In this document: positions 1-5,307 of the stretch, piece by piece
Numbering within the stretch: position 1 is the first letter of the stretch
Layout of the letters: each line of letters starts with the position of its first letter
DNA from: Chitinophagales bacterium
GTDB lineage: Bacteria; Bacteroidota; Bacteroidia; Chitinophagales; Chitinophagaceae
NCBI GenBank assembly: GCA_025355935.1
Contig: JANXYS010000055.1
Coordinates: 1 to 5,307 of the forward strand
Direction: 5' to 3'
DNA: 5,307 nt
The notes under the pieces: model-generated
Told to the model about the DNA's origin: nothing
The model's input: only the letters and a program-made list of their open reading frames with translations
The model's database searches: none
Translations under genes and position numbers: made by a program

Positions 1-93
1 ATAAGCCGGTTTTTTCTGTGCTTCACAATGGCTCAGGGTAGTTATGCTTACTACCAGCATTATCATAAATTTGCTAAACATTACATTTTTCAT
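1..93 (-). CDS. Start of an exported protein, probably the second M16 peptidase of a tandem pair (partial, runs off left edge)
   Basis: Thirty-one codons are visible from an ATG at 93-91 to the window edge, with no stop. They begin MKNVMFSKFMIMLVVSITTL and continue SHCEAQKKPAY: a basic start, a hydrophobic core and a plausible signal-peptidase I site after CEA, before QKK. The Cys is preceded by His, so it is not a canonical lipobox. The ATG lies only 17 bp after the stop of the upstream M16 peptidase on the same strand, so the two are almost certainly co-transcribed. Bacteroidota commonly encode M16 peptidases as adjacent pairs, one subunit with the zinc site and one without, which makes a partner subunit the best guess. 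That identity is inference from position; the visible residues show only an exported protein. Confidence 0.7.
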   Translation of the reverse strand, partial: MKNVMFSKFMIMLVVSITTLSHCEAQKKPAY

Positions 94-110
94 ATTAATA
101 CGAATGAGAA

Positions 111-1478
111 TTAAAAATTGGGTTTAAAGAATGCGGAGGCGCCCGTAGACTTGTCCATCTCAGGGCTGATAACCATACCAGCGACATAATTTTTGCCGGT
201 AATATATTTATCAACATAGCGCTTGATGTCTGATTTTGTAACCTTCATATAATTATCAATTATATCAGTTCCAAACTCGAAGCTGGCGCTGCACCAGAAA
301 TAAGAAAGCTGGGAAGGCAGGCTCGATGGCTTTTCCTGTTGCCGGAGATTATTCCTGCGTAATACTTGTTTGGCGGTCTCCATTTCCTCATCCGTAATGT
401 AATTTGGATCACCCCACATCTTTACCTGTTTCGCAATTTCCTCATAGCATTCCTTTAGCTTGTGAGGGTTTGGCAACGTATAAACAACGATTGGACCTAC
501 ATATTTCTCGGTTTGATATTGAACACTAGCAAATGTAGTCAGGCCCTTGTCTACCAGTGCCTGCTGCCATTTTGAAGAATTTAAACCAAGCGCAGTATTA
601 AATACATCTGCTGCAAGCGTAGCTGCAGAGTCGGTGCGGGTATCAGGCCCCTGCCAGATGTACAACAGATTGGGCGTTTGTGCAATGGTGGATTGCTTAA
701 CAAAATAATCTGTGGATACAAGTGGTTTAAATTCAGGGATGGGGTACTTCTCATGCGGATTAAAGCCGCTGTTTGCCCAGTCGCCGTAAATTTTCTCGGC
801 AAGTGCGAATGCAGTTTTATGCTTTACATCTCCACAAATCGTAAGCAATGAATTATTGGGGAAATAGTACTTATCTTTTATAATCATCATTTTTGCGGGG
901 GTCGCAGTATTAATGATGTTATGATCTCCTATAGGATTCTTTCTTGTAAAAAGATCACCCCATACTTTTTTGCCGGCCGCGTCAAACAACAAAAATTGCG
1001 GGTCACTCTCGGCGCGCTGAAACTCGCCATCTACGACCGGTCGCTCTTTAGCCATATCCTCAGGCCTATAAATCGGGAACCTGATGGCCGCATTCATAAA
1101 CTTAAGCCCGGCGTCAAGACTATCCTTATCAAAGGTGAAGAAATAATTTACTCTTTCATCGCCTGTTGTGCCATTCCATACTGCACCAAGTTGCTGAGTA
1201 CGTTTGAGAAACTTCTCCTGATCGGGGTAATCTTTGTTTGCCTTGAAGAACATGTGTTCGAACAAATGACTTAAGCCGCTATACTCAGGGCCTTCTGTAT
1301 AAGCGCCATTTTTCACGGCAATCTCTATCGTAGCCAGGGGGACCTTGTTATTTTCAATAACTACTACTTCAAGTCCATTACTTAATTTTTTCCAATAATA
1401 ATCTTTTGGAAGCCTTGGCTGGGCTATAGCAACAGACAGCAATAAAGTAAGAAAAAAGGTGATTTTTAGTCTTCTCAT
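111..1478 (-). CDS. Secreted M16 family zinc metallopeptidase (pitrilysin/processing-peptidase type)
   Basis: A 455-residue exported zinc peptidase. Residues 1-19 form a signal peptide (MRRLKI, hydrophobic core, AIA before Q20), which places the enzyme in the periplasm. The amino-terminal M16 domain has the inverted zinc motif H71-LF-E74-H75 within GLSHLFEHMFFKA; H71 and H75 are zinc ligands and E74 is the catalytic base. The third ligand is most likely E152 in RPVVDGEFQ, 77 residues after H75, the usual M16 spacing. The carboxy-terminal half (about 200-430) is the second, non-catalytic M16 domain. The length fits a one-chain half enzyme of the M16B/M16C kind that works as a dimer, and the next gene, 17 bp downstream, may encode its partner. 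The family cuts peptides or small unfolded proteins in an enclosed chamber; the substrate cannot be read from sequence. The ATG is chosen because it opens the signal peptide. No Shine-Dalgarno sequence is evident. Confidence 0.93.
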   Translation of the reverse strand: MRRLKITFFLTLLLSVAIAQPRLPKDYYWKKLSNGLEVVVIENNKVPLATIEIAVKNGAYTEGPEYSGLSHLFEHMFFKANKDYPDQEKFLKRTQQLGAVWNGTTGDERVNYFFTFDKDSLDAGLKFMNAAIRFPIYRPEDMAKERPVVDGEFQRAESDPQFLLFDAAGKKVWGDLFTRKNPIGDHNIINTATPAKMMIIKDKYYFPNNSLLTICGDVKHKTAFALAEKIYGDWANSGFNPHEKYPIPEFKPLVSTDYFVKQSTIAQTPNLLYIWQGPDTRTDSAATLAADVFNTALGLNSSKWQQALVDKGLTTFASVQYQTEKYVGPIVVYTLPNPHKLKECYEEIAKQVKMWGDPNYITDEEMETAKQVLRRNNLRQQEKPSSLPSQLSYFWCSASFEFGTDIIDNYMKVTKSDIKRYVDKYITGKNYVAGMVISPEMDKSTGASAFFKPNF

Positions 1479-1497
1479 ATAATAGTTTTAGGGACTC

Positions 1498-1528
1498 TTA
1501 AAATACAATTAAAAGTTCCAAAAGCAAA
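1498..1528 (-). promoter_or_regulatory. Weak candidate promoter for the M16 peptidase genes
   Basis: Read on the minus strand there is TTTG (1528-1525), a 19-bp spacer, then TATTTTAA (1505-1498). The spacing fits the Bacteroidota primary sigma factor pattern (TTTG, 17-22 bp, TAnnTTTG), but the -7 box lacks the final TTG. A start of transcription near 1492 would leave a leader of about 14 nt. The TTTG overlaps the hairpin at 1526-1541. This is a pattern match only. Confidence 0.25.
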
Positions 1529-1541
1529 CCTTATGAGGTTT
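1526..1541 (-). terminator. Small hairpin after the efflux gene, possible weak terminator
   Basis: A perfect 6-bp inverted repeat, AAACCT-cata-AGGTTT on the minus strand, begins 14 nt after the stop codon of the Bcr/CflA gene. It is followed by gcTTTTGG rather than a clean T-run, so it is either a weak terminator or an mRNA 3'-end stabilising hairpin. Read-through into the M16 genes is plausible. Confidence 0.35.
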
Positions 1542-1555
1542 ATTTAATTATGATA

Positions 1556-2788
1556 TTACTCCCCGGCATTTGCATATGCTTGTTCAACCTCCCTAATATG
1601 GGCAGCTTTAGTGTTAAACCCTGGCCCGCCAAGAATAACGAGGGCGAGCAAAGCACAACCGGCCATTATTGCGGTCAGAGGCAGCGCTGTTTTCGCGTTC
1701 GAAAAACCTACAAGGGCTGACGCTAAAGCACCAAAACCCATTTGCAGTGCTCCCATTAAAGCAGAAGCACTTCCTGCATTTTTAGTAAAAGGTGCCATTG
1801 ACAGGGCGGATGAATTTGGAAAAGTAAAACCCTGGCAACTAAGGAATATTGACATCAGCGCAATAGTACTGTATAAATGTAACCGGCCTAATAAAGTTCC
1901 CAAAAAAAGTAATATTCCAATCGAAGTTTGCACTGCCAGGGTTACGATGCTAATTTGAGCGCTGGTATATTTCCGCAGCAAAAAATTGTTCAATTGACTG
2001 CACGTGATTAAGCCTGACGCAATGATTGAAAAAATAATTCCATATTGTTGAGCAGTGGTTCCAAACAAGTTCATAAAGACAAAGGGCGAGCCGGAGAGGT
2101 ATGCAAAAAGGCCAGCGGAAGACAATGCTCCCGTTAACGCATAAACGCGAAATTGACGGATTTTTAACACCTGGTAAAACTTCTTTAAAATAGGTGCTGG
2201 CTTCAACGAATACTGTGTATCGGGCTGTTTACTTTCCGGCAGAAAAAAAATAACTGCCAGCAGAATAAGTATCGTGATAATTAACAAGGTAATAAAAACA
2301 CTATGCCATCCAAAATGAGCAATCAAGTAACTTCCCGCGCTGGGTGCAAGTATAGGCGATACCCCGAGGATAAGGATCATTAATGAAAAAATCTTCGCAT
2401 TTTCTTCAACCGGAAAAAGGTCTCGTATAATTGCTCTGGGTGCCACCATGCCTACACAACCACCGAGCGCCTGGAAAAAACGCATAATGATGAGCATTTC
2501 AACTGTTTTTGAAAGAATACAGCCAATCGATGCCAACAAATAGATAAGTAAACCAACGCACAATGGTATTTTCCGACCAAATCGGTCGAGCAAGGGGCCG
2601 CAAATGATCTGGCCAACACAAACGCCTATGAAAAAACTCGCGAGGGAGTATGCAACCATGTCTACTGATACAGCGAGATCTTTAGCAATCGCTGGAAAAC
2701 CGGGGAGAAACATATCGATGGAAAACGGTCCTATCGCAGATAGTAGACCTAAAATTAATATTATAAGTGACCTGTTCTTCTGGTTCAT
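1556..2788 (-). CDS. Bcr/CflA family multidrug efflux transporter (MFS, 12 TM)
   Basis: A 410-residue inner-membrane proton-coupled antiporter of the major facilitator superfamily, drug:H+ antiporter-1 type. Family marks in order: SIDMFLPGFP in TM1 (23-32), matching the SIDMYLPALP of E. coli Bcr; motif A, GPLLDRFGRK (64-73), between TM2 and TM3; the TM4 stretch RFFQALGG (103-110) with its conserved Arg; the motif C-like GVSPILAPSAGS in TM5 (142-153); a basic central loop after PESKQ (184-188) to about 212; and FPNSSALSMAPF then AGSASALMGALQMGFGA in TM10-TM11 (323-354). Length is close to the 396 of E. coli Bcr. Relatives export bicyclomycin, chloramphenicol or sulfonamides, and some export cysteine or other metabolites; the substrate here is unknown. 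The ATG precedes a short basic N-terminus and TM1, as expected. It is separated from both neighbours by 225 bp and 77 bp, so it is probably its own transcription unit. Confidence 0.93.
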   Translation of the reverse strand: MNQKNRSLIILILGLLSAIGPFSIDMFLPGFPAIAKDLAVSVDMVAYSLASFFIGVCVGQIICGPLLDRFGRKIPLCVGLLIYLLASIGCILSKTVEMLIIMRFFQALGGCVGMVAPRAIIRDLFPVEENAKIFSLMILILGVSPILAPSAGSYLIAHFGWHSVFITLLIITILILLAVIFFLPESKQPDTQYSLKPAPILKKFYQVLKIRQFRVYALTGALSSAGLFAYLSGSPFVFMNLFGTTAQQYGIIFSIIASGLITCSQLNNFLLRKYTSAQISIVTLAVQTSIGILLFLGTLLGRLHLYSTIALMSIFLSCQGFTFPNSSALSMAPFTKNAGSASALMGALQMGFGALASALVGFSNAKTALPLTAIMAGCALLALVILGGPGFNTKAAHIREVEQAYANAGE

Positions 2789-2987
2789 ACTTTAATATGA
2801 TTTTTGCAAACCGGTCGATGGCTTACAAATAAAAAGTTCCTCTTAACAATAGCAGGGTATAGATCGGGTAAAACCATTGGAAAATATGCCCAGCTCACAA
2901 AAAAGGATAAAACAAAAGGTAAATTTCATGCGTACTACGATTTTAAAATTGAAGGAATGTTAAGATGATAGAAAATGGTCAACCCTG

Positions 2988-2995
2988 CAAATCTA
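2988..2995 (-). promoter_or_regulatory. Candidate -7 element (TAGATTTG) for the efflux gene
   Basis: The minus strand reads TAGATTTG, an exact match to the Bacteroidota -7 consensus TAnnTTTG, lying 18 nt after the hydrolase stop codon. No clear TTTG -33 box is seen at 17-22 bp upstream. If used, transcription would begin near 2982 and give a leader of about 190 nt before the efflux ATG. An 8-mer with two free positions can occur by chance in AT-rich DNA, so this is only a candidate. Confidence 0.3.
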
Positions 2996-3013
2996 AATAA
3001 ATAATGAAATGGC

Positions 3014-3973
3014 TTACTTATTTATGAACTGTTCCAGGGCGGCCATATATTTTCCAGGTTCCTGGATATGAGGTATATGCCCTACCCCCGCAAGTTCCAC
3101 CAACCGGCTACCCGGAATTCTGAATTGTGTTTGCCTGCCCATTATTTGATATTGCCCATGAACATTCTGTGTTGCTTCATTAAGCTGATCTTTTCCTACA
3201 ATCGTTCTGTCAGCGGTTCCAATAATCAGCAAGGTTGGCACTTTAATCTGATTAAATTCGTATACCACGGGCTGCTCAAAAATCATCTGGTAGGTAATTG
3301 CATTACAGAAGGCGATACTTTGAAAACCCGGCGAATTCAAATCAGCCGCCTGGGCGGAAACATATTGCTCGTACTCCGGCTTCCAGACCGGGTAATACGA
3401 TTGCTGGTATTTTTTATAAGATTCGAAAGTCGCCGATTTTTCTCTGGCAAGCAGTTCCTGAAGGGGCCGCCACGGAACAAACGTTGCATAGTCTTCCAAC
3501 CCGATGGGATTTTCAAGTACCAGTTGAGTAACAGTTCCAGGGTACATCAACGTAAAACGTGTAGCTAGCATACCACCCATAGAATGTCCTATTACCACTG
3601 TTTTGTTAATGCCCAGGCTATCCAGCAGGAGGTGGGTAAAATTTGCGAGAAGGAAAAAACTATAATGCAGGTTCGGATGGTCCGATTTTCCCCAGCCCAC
3701 CTGGTCTGGAACGATCACCCGGTAACCCTTGTCAACCAGAAACGAAATAATGTTTTTCCAGTAATATCCGTTGAAGTTTTTTCCGTGGAGTAATACAATG
3801 TTCTTCCCGGTCGCTACAGCAGGTGCGATATCCATGTAAGCCATCTTTACTTGCTGGCCTTCGGCCTGAAGTGAAAAAAAGTTTACCGGGTATGGGTATT
3901 TCACCTGCGCCTGTGCGGCTAACCCAAGCAGGATAACGTTGAGTGAAAGGATAATTATTTTCATACGCATCAT
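3014..3973 (-). CDS. Secreted alpha/beta-hydrolase
   Basis: A 319-residue alpha/beta-hydrolase fold enzyme with a signal peptide (residues 1-22, hydrophobic core then AAQA before Q23), so probably periplasmic or secreted. Visible family marks are the oxyanion-hole region LLHGKNFNG (61-69); the strand-turn VPDQVGWGKSD (88-98); the nucleophile elbow GHSMGG with Ser131; the acid Asp255 in IIGTADRTI; and the catalytic His299 in GVGHIPHIQEP. All three triad residues are present. Residues about 165-215, rich in Tyr and Lys, form the cap region that sets substrate choice. The layout resembles MhpC-like C-C or ester hydrolases, but the reaction cannot be named. Met codons lie at residues 1, 2 and 4, and the true start could be any of them without losing the signal peptide; no Shine-Dalgarno sequence decides. 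It begins 40 bp after rluF on the same strand with no terminator seen between them, so it is probably the second gene of that unit. Confidence 0.9.
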   Translation of the reverse strand: MMRMKIIILSLNVILLGLAAQAQVKYPYPVNFFSLQAEGQQVKMAYMDIAPAVATGKNIVLLHGKNFNGYYWKNIISFLVDKGYRVIVPDQVGWGKSDHPNLHYSFFLLANFTHLLLDSLGINKTVVIGHSMGGMLATRFTLMYPGTVTQLVLENPIGLEDYATFVPWRPLQELLAREKSATFESYKKYQQSYYPVWKPEYEQYVSAQAADLNSPGFQSIAFCNAITYQMIFEQPVVYEFNQIKVPTLLIIGTADRTIVGKDQLNEATQNVHGQYQIMGRQTQFRIPGSRLVELAGVGHIPHIQEPGKYMAALEQFINK

Positions 3974-4013
3974 GGCCTAAGAATTATGCCAGAGCCATCA
4001 ATACCAGGAGCAG

Positions 4014-4748
4014 TTATTCACCCATGCCGTCACCATCTGCAGTTTTGCTGCTGCCTGCAACCATGTATGTAATGGATGTTAATTCTTCGGTTGTAAAGTA
4101 ACGCCACTTCCCCGTTGGCAGGCCTGTGAGGGTAATATTCATGATGCGCACGCGTTTCAATGATGTAACCCGGTAATCGAGTGCTTCGCACATCCGCCTT
4201 ATCTGCCGGTTTAGGCCCTGTGTTAAAATTATTTTAAACCAGTTATCGCCCTCCTGTTTCACAAAACATGGAGCGGTGGTAGCCCCGGGGATTCGAACAC
4301 CCCCGCGCATTTTTTTTATAAATTCAGAAGTTACAGCTTTATCTACCTGTACAATATATTCCTTCTCGTGTCCATTTCCCGCGCGTAAAATCTTGTTCAC
4401 AATATCGCCGTCATTGGTCAGGAATATAAGTCCTTCTGAAAGTTTATCAAGCCTTCCCACAGGGAAAATTCGCGTCTTGTGATTTACGAAATCGACAATA
4501 TTAGTTTTGTCTTTTGTGTCAGTTGTACAAGTGACCCCCTTGGGCTTATTCAAAAGTATATATACCGGCGCCTTCTTCTTTTTCAATGGCTCACCATCAA
4601 CTTTCACAATATCGCCGTCTTCTACCCTATTTCCTTTATCGGCATCACGGCCATTTATAGTAACCCTGCATTCTTCAATAAACTTATCTGCTTCCCTTCG
4701 GCTACAAAAACCTGATTCGCTGATATATTTATTTAAGCTTATGCTCAT
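4014..4748 (-). CDS. rluF: RluF-type 23S rRNA pseudouridine synthase
   Basis: A 244-residue RsuA/RluB/E/F-family pseudouridine synthase. Residues 1 to about 50 form the S4 RNA-binding domain (LNKYISESGFCSRREADKFI). The catalytic domain follows from about residue 63 (ILLNKPKGV). The active site is GRLDKLSEGL (98-107), with catalytic Asp101. NKILRAGNGHEKEY (118-131) closely matches the corresponding stretch of E. coli RluF (NKILRAGNDHEKEY) and separates it from RluB and RsuA. QGLNRQIRRMCE (177-188) is the conserved second motif. E. coli RluF makes pseudouridine 2604 in 23S rRNA, next to the peptidyl-transferase centre, and also modifies tRNA-Tyr position 35; the same 23S site is inferred here. 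The protein is shorter than E. coli RluF (290 residues) because it lacks most of the carboxy-terminal tail. It probably has its own promoter just upstream and reads into the hydrolase gene. Confidence 0.94.
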   Translation of the reverse strand: MSISLNKYISESGFCSRREADKFIEECRVTINGRDADKGNRVEDGDIVKVDGEPLKKKKAPVYILLNKPKGVTCTTDTKDKTNIVDFVNHKTRIFPVGRLDKLSEGLIFLTNDGDIVNKILRAGNGHEKEYIVQVDKAVTSEFIKKMRGGVRIPGATTAPCFVKQEGDNWFKIILTQGLNRQIRRMCEALDYRVTSLKRVRIMNITLTGLPTGKWRYFTTEELTSITYMVAGSSKTADGDGMGE

Positions 4749-4767
4749 TGATTCTTTACTTTAAGCG

Positions 4768-4775
4768 CAAATGTA
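4768..4775 (-). promoter_or_regulatory. Bacteroidota -7 promoter element for rluF
   Basis: The minus strand reads TACATTTG, an exact TAnnTTTG match, 19 nt before the rluF ATG and downstream of the infC terminator. Transcription would start near 4762 and give a leader of about 13 nt. No TTTG -33 box is visible at the usual distance. Its position between a terminator and the next start codon makes it more credible than an isolated match. Confidence 0.5.
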
Positions 4776-4827
4776 CCTATAATAATGAAGGGCATGGAAG
4801 CCTTTCAAGGCTGTAAACAAATAAATA

Positions 4828-4855
4828 AAAAAGGGAAACTCTCGTCTCCCTTTTT
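4828..4855 (-). terminator. Intrinsic terminator after infC
   Basis: A perfect 9-bp inverted repeat (AAAAAGGGA at 4828-4836, TCCCTTTTT at 4847-4855) encloses a 10-nt loop. On the minus strand it begins 2 nt after the infC stop codon and ends in TCCCTTTTTTATTTATTT, a good U-run. The A/T ends of the stem make it usable in both directions. It separates infC from rluF. Confidence 0.8.
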
Positions 4856-4857
4856 AT

Positions 4858-5076
4858 CTATTCCGTTACCGGTTTATTTTCTTCTACTGGTTCAGTCGCT
4901 GGCTTTTCCACAGCTTCGGCAGGCTTATCTTCTTTTATAAGCCTTCCCAATTCTGATCCTTTTTTCTTGGTTTGAACTTTCGGTGCAAACATCACGAGCA
5001 TTCTTTTTCCTTCCATTTTTGGAAGGCCTTCCAATGCACCGACATCTTTAAGACTATCGGCAAATTTTAATAATAA
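4858..5076 (-). CDS. infC: Translation initiation factor IF-3, carboxy-terminal fragment (5' part absent)
   Basis: About 73 codons of the 3' end of infC. The recognisable part is LLLKFADSLKDVGALE followed by GLPKMEGKRMLVMFAPK, the last helix and beta-strand of the IF-3 carboxy-terminal domain, which binds the 30S platform and controls start-codon and initiator-tRNA selection. After APK comes a Lys/Glu/Pro-rich tail of about 40 residues ending in NKPVTE, longer than in E. coli IF-3. Upstream of the Leu codons at 5076-5068 the minus-strand reading frame continues for some codons, but its residues no longer look like IF-3 and the DNA changes to a very AT-rich sequence that makes better sense on the other strand. 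About 110-130 residues of a normal IF-3 are therefore missing. No rpmI or rplT follows; a terminator does. The fragment is most likely intact in the organism and cut by a false join at this contig end. Confidence 0.8.
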   Translation of the reverse strand, partial: LLLKFADSLKDVGALEGLPKMEGKRMLVMFAPKVQTKKKGSELGRLIKEDKPAEAVEKPATEPVEENKPVTE

Positions 5077-5307
5077 TATTAATAGTCTAATTTCTGGACA
5101 AAATAACACAGGGAATACCGGAAGTGATAATTCAATCTTATCTGGAATTAGTAATAAAAATTATGGATCAAATTCTATCGTAAGTGGTAGTATTAATACA
5201 AACAAAAGTCAGAATTCTTTTGTGATGGGAACTGGTAATAATAATGATGTAAATAGTCAAAATTCAATAATATTAGGTGGGTGGAATTATAGTAACATGA
5301 ATAACAG
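5069..5307 (+). CDS. Fragment of an AT-rich, Asn/Ser/Gly-rich 14-residue repeat protein (YadA-head-like), open at both ends
   Basis: The plus-strand frame with codons starting at 5069 has no stop up to the window end and translates into regular repeats. Units begin at 5081, 5129, 5171, 5213 and 5261: NSLISGQNNTGNTGSD, NSILSGISNKNYGS, NSIVSGSINTNKSQ, NSFVMGTGNNNDVNSQ and NSIILGGWNYSNMN. A sixth begins at 5303 (N, then AG-). The period is 14 with two 16-residue units, and the fixed residues are N1, S2 and G6. This resembles the 14-residue beta-roll repeat of YadA-type trimeric autotransporter heads and similar repeats in phage fibres and surface proteins. No start codon, signal peptide or anchor is in view, and the frame runs back into antisense infC, so the true upstream part is not here. 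Codons are strongly A/T-ending, unlike the other genes of the window. That it is coding is well supported by the periodicity; the family is a tentative call. Confidence 0.65.

Noticed and set aside
921..1274. Open plus-strand frame of 117 codons opposite the M16 peptidase
   Set aside because: It lies wholly antisense to a gene with an intact active site and signal peptide, and its translation resembles no family; it is a shadow frame.
3068..3568. Open plus-strand frame of 166 codons opposite the hydrolase
   Set aside because: The opposite strand carries a full catalytic triad and signal peptide in one uninterrupted frame; the plus-strand translation has no recognisable domain.
4479..4764. 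Overlapping plus-strand frames opposite the start of rluF
   Set aside because: The rluF S4 domain and active-site motifs on the minus strand explain this region; the plus-strand frames are antisense by-products.
4799..4812. Palindrome AGCCT-ttca-AGGCT between infC and rluF
   Set aside because: Only a 5-bp stem without a T-run on either strand; too weak to call a terminator or operator, and the stronger hairpin next to it already explains termination.
5066..5080. The TAA/AAT triplet run considered as a recombination or attachment site
   Set aside because: It is ordinary Leu codons on one strand and Asn codons on the other; there is no flanking inverted repeat, integrase gene or duplicated copy in the window.
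5077..5109. Minus-strand frame extending infC to a GTG at 5109, as if a short 83-residue protein started there
   Set aside because: The first eleven residues do not resemble IF-3, and the same bases read as regular repeats on the plus strand, so this start is an artefact of the join.

Overview
The window reads as part of a genome from the phylum Bacteroidota, probably near the Chitinophagaceae or Sphingobacteriia. This rests on protein style (tandem secreted M16 peptidases, a Bcr/CflA pump, an RluF-type synthase), A/T-rich start regions with no convincing Shine-Dalgarno sequences, and one or two exact matches to the Bacteroidota -7 promoter consensus TAnnTTTG. The assignment is inference, since no rRNA or taxonomic marker is complete here. 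Every confident gene lies on the minus strand, so the layout below runs right to left, in the direction of transcription.

Positions about 5069-5307 hold a very AT-rich piece (about 29% G+C by hand count) that is open on the plus strand. It encodes a run of 14-16 residue NSxxxG repeats resembling the heads of YadA-type adhesins or phage and surface fibres. It abuts, inside a low-complexity A/T tract, the last ~73 codons of infC (IF-3, minus strand, about 42% G+C). The amino-terminal part of infC is missing. Because infC is essential, this join is most simply a chimeric contig end; a real rearrangement is possible but less likely.

An intrinsic terminator follows infC directly. Next come an exact TAnnTTTG promoter element and rluF (23S rRNA/tRNA pseudouridine synthase). 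A secreted alpha/beta-hydrolase starts 40 bp after rluF and is probably co-transcribed. A 225-bp gap then precedes a Bcr/CflA-family 12-TM efflux transporter. After 77 bp containing a small hairpin and a weak promoter candidate comes a secreted zinc M16 peptidase with an intact HxxEH site. Only 17 bp further on, the start of another exported protein (31 codons, including a signal peptide) runs off the left edge and is most likely the partner M16 subunit.

Functionally, the window joins translation and RNA-modification genes (infC, rluF) to envelope genes (secreted hydrolase, efflux pump, periplasmic peptidase pair). I see no tRNA, rRNA, CRISPR array, insertion sequence or defence system. Apart from the right-hand join and its repeat-protein fragment, this looks like ordinary chromosome, and I do not think a new biological system can be claimed from it.
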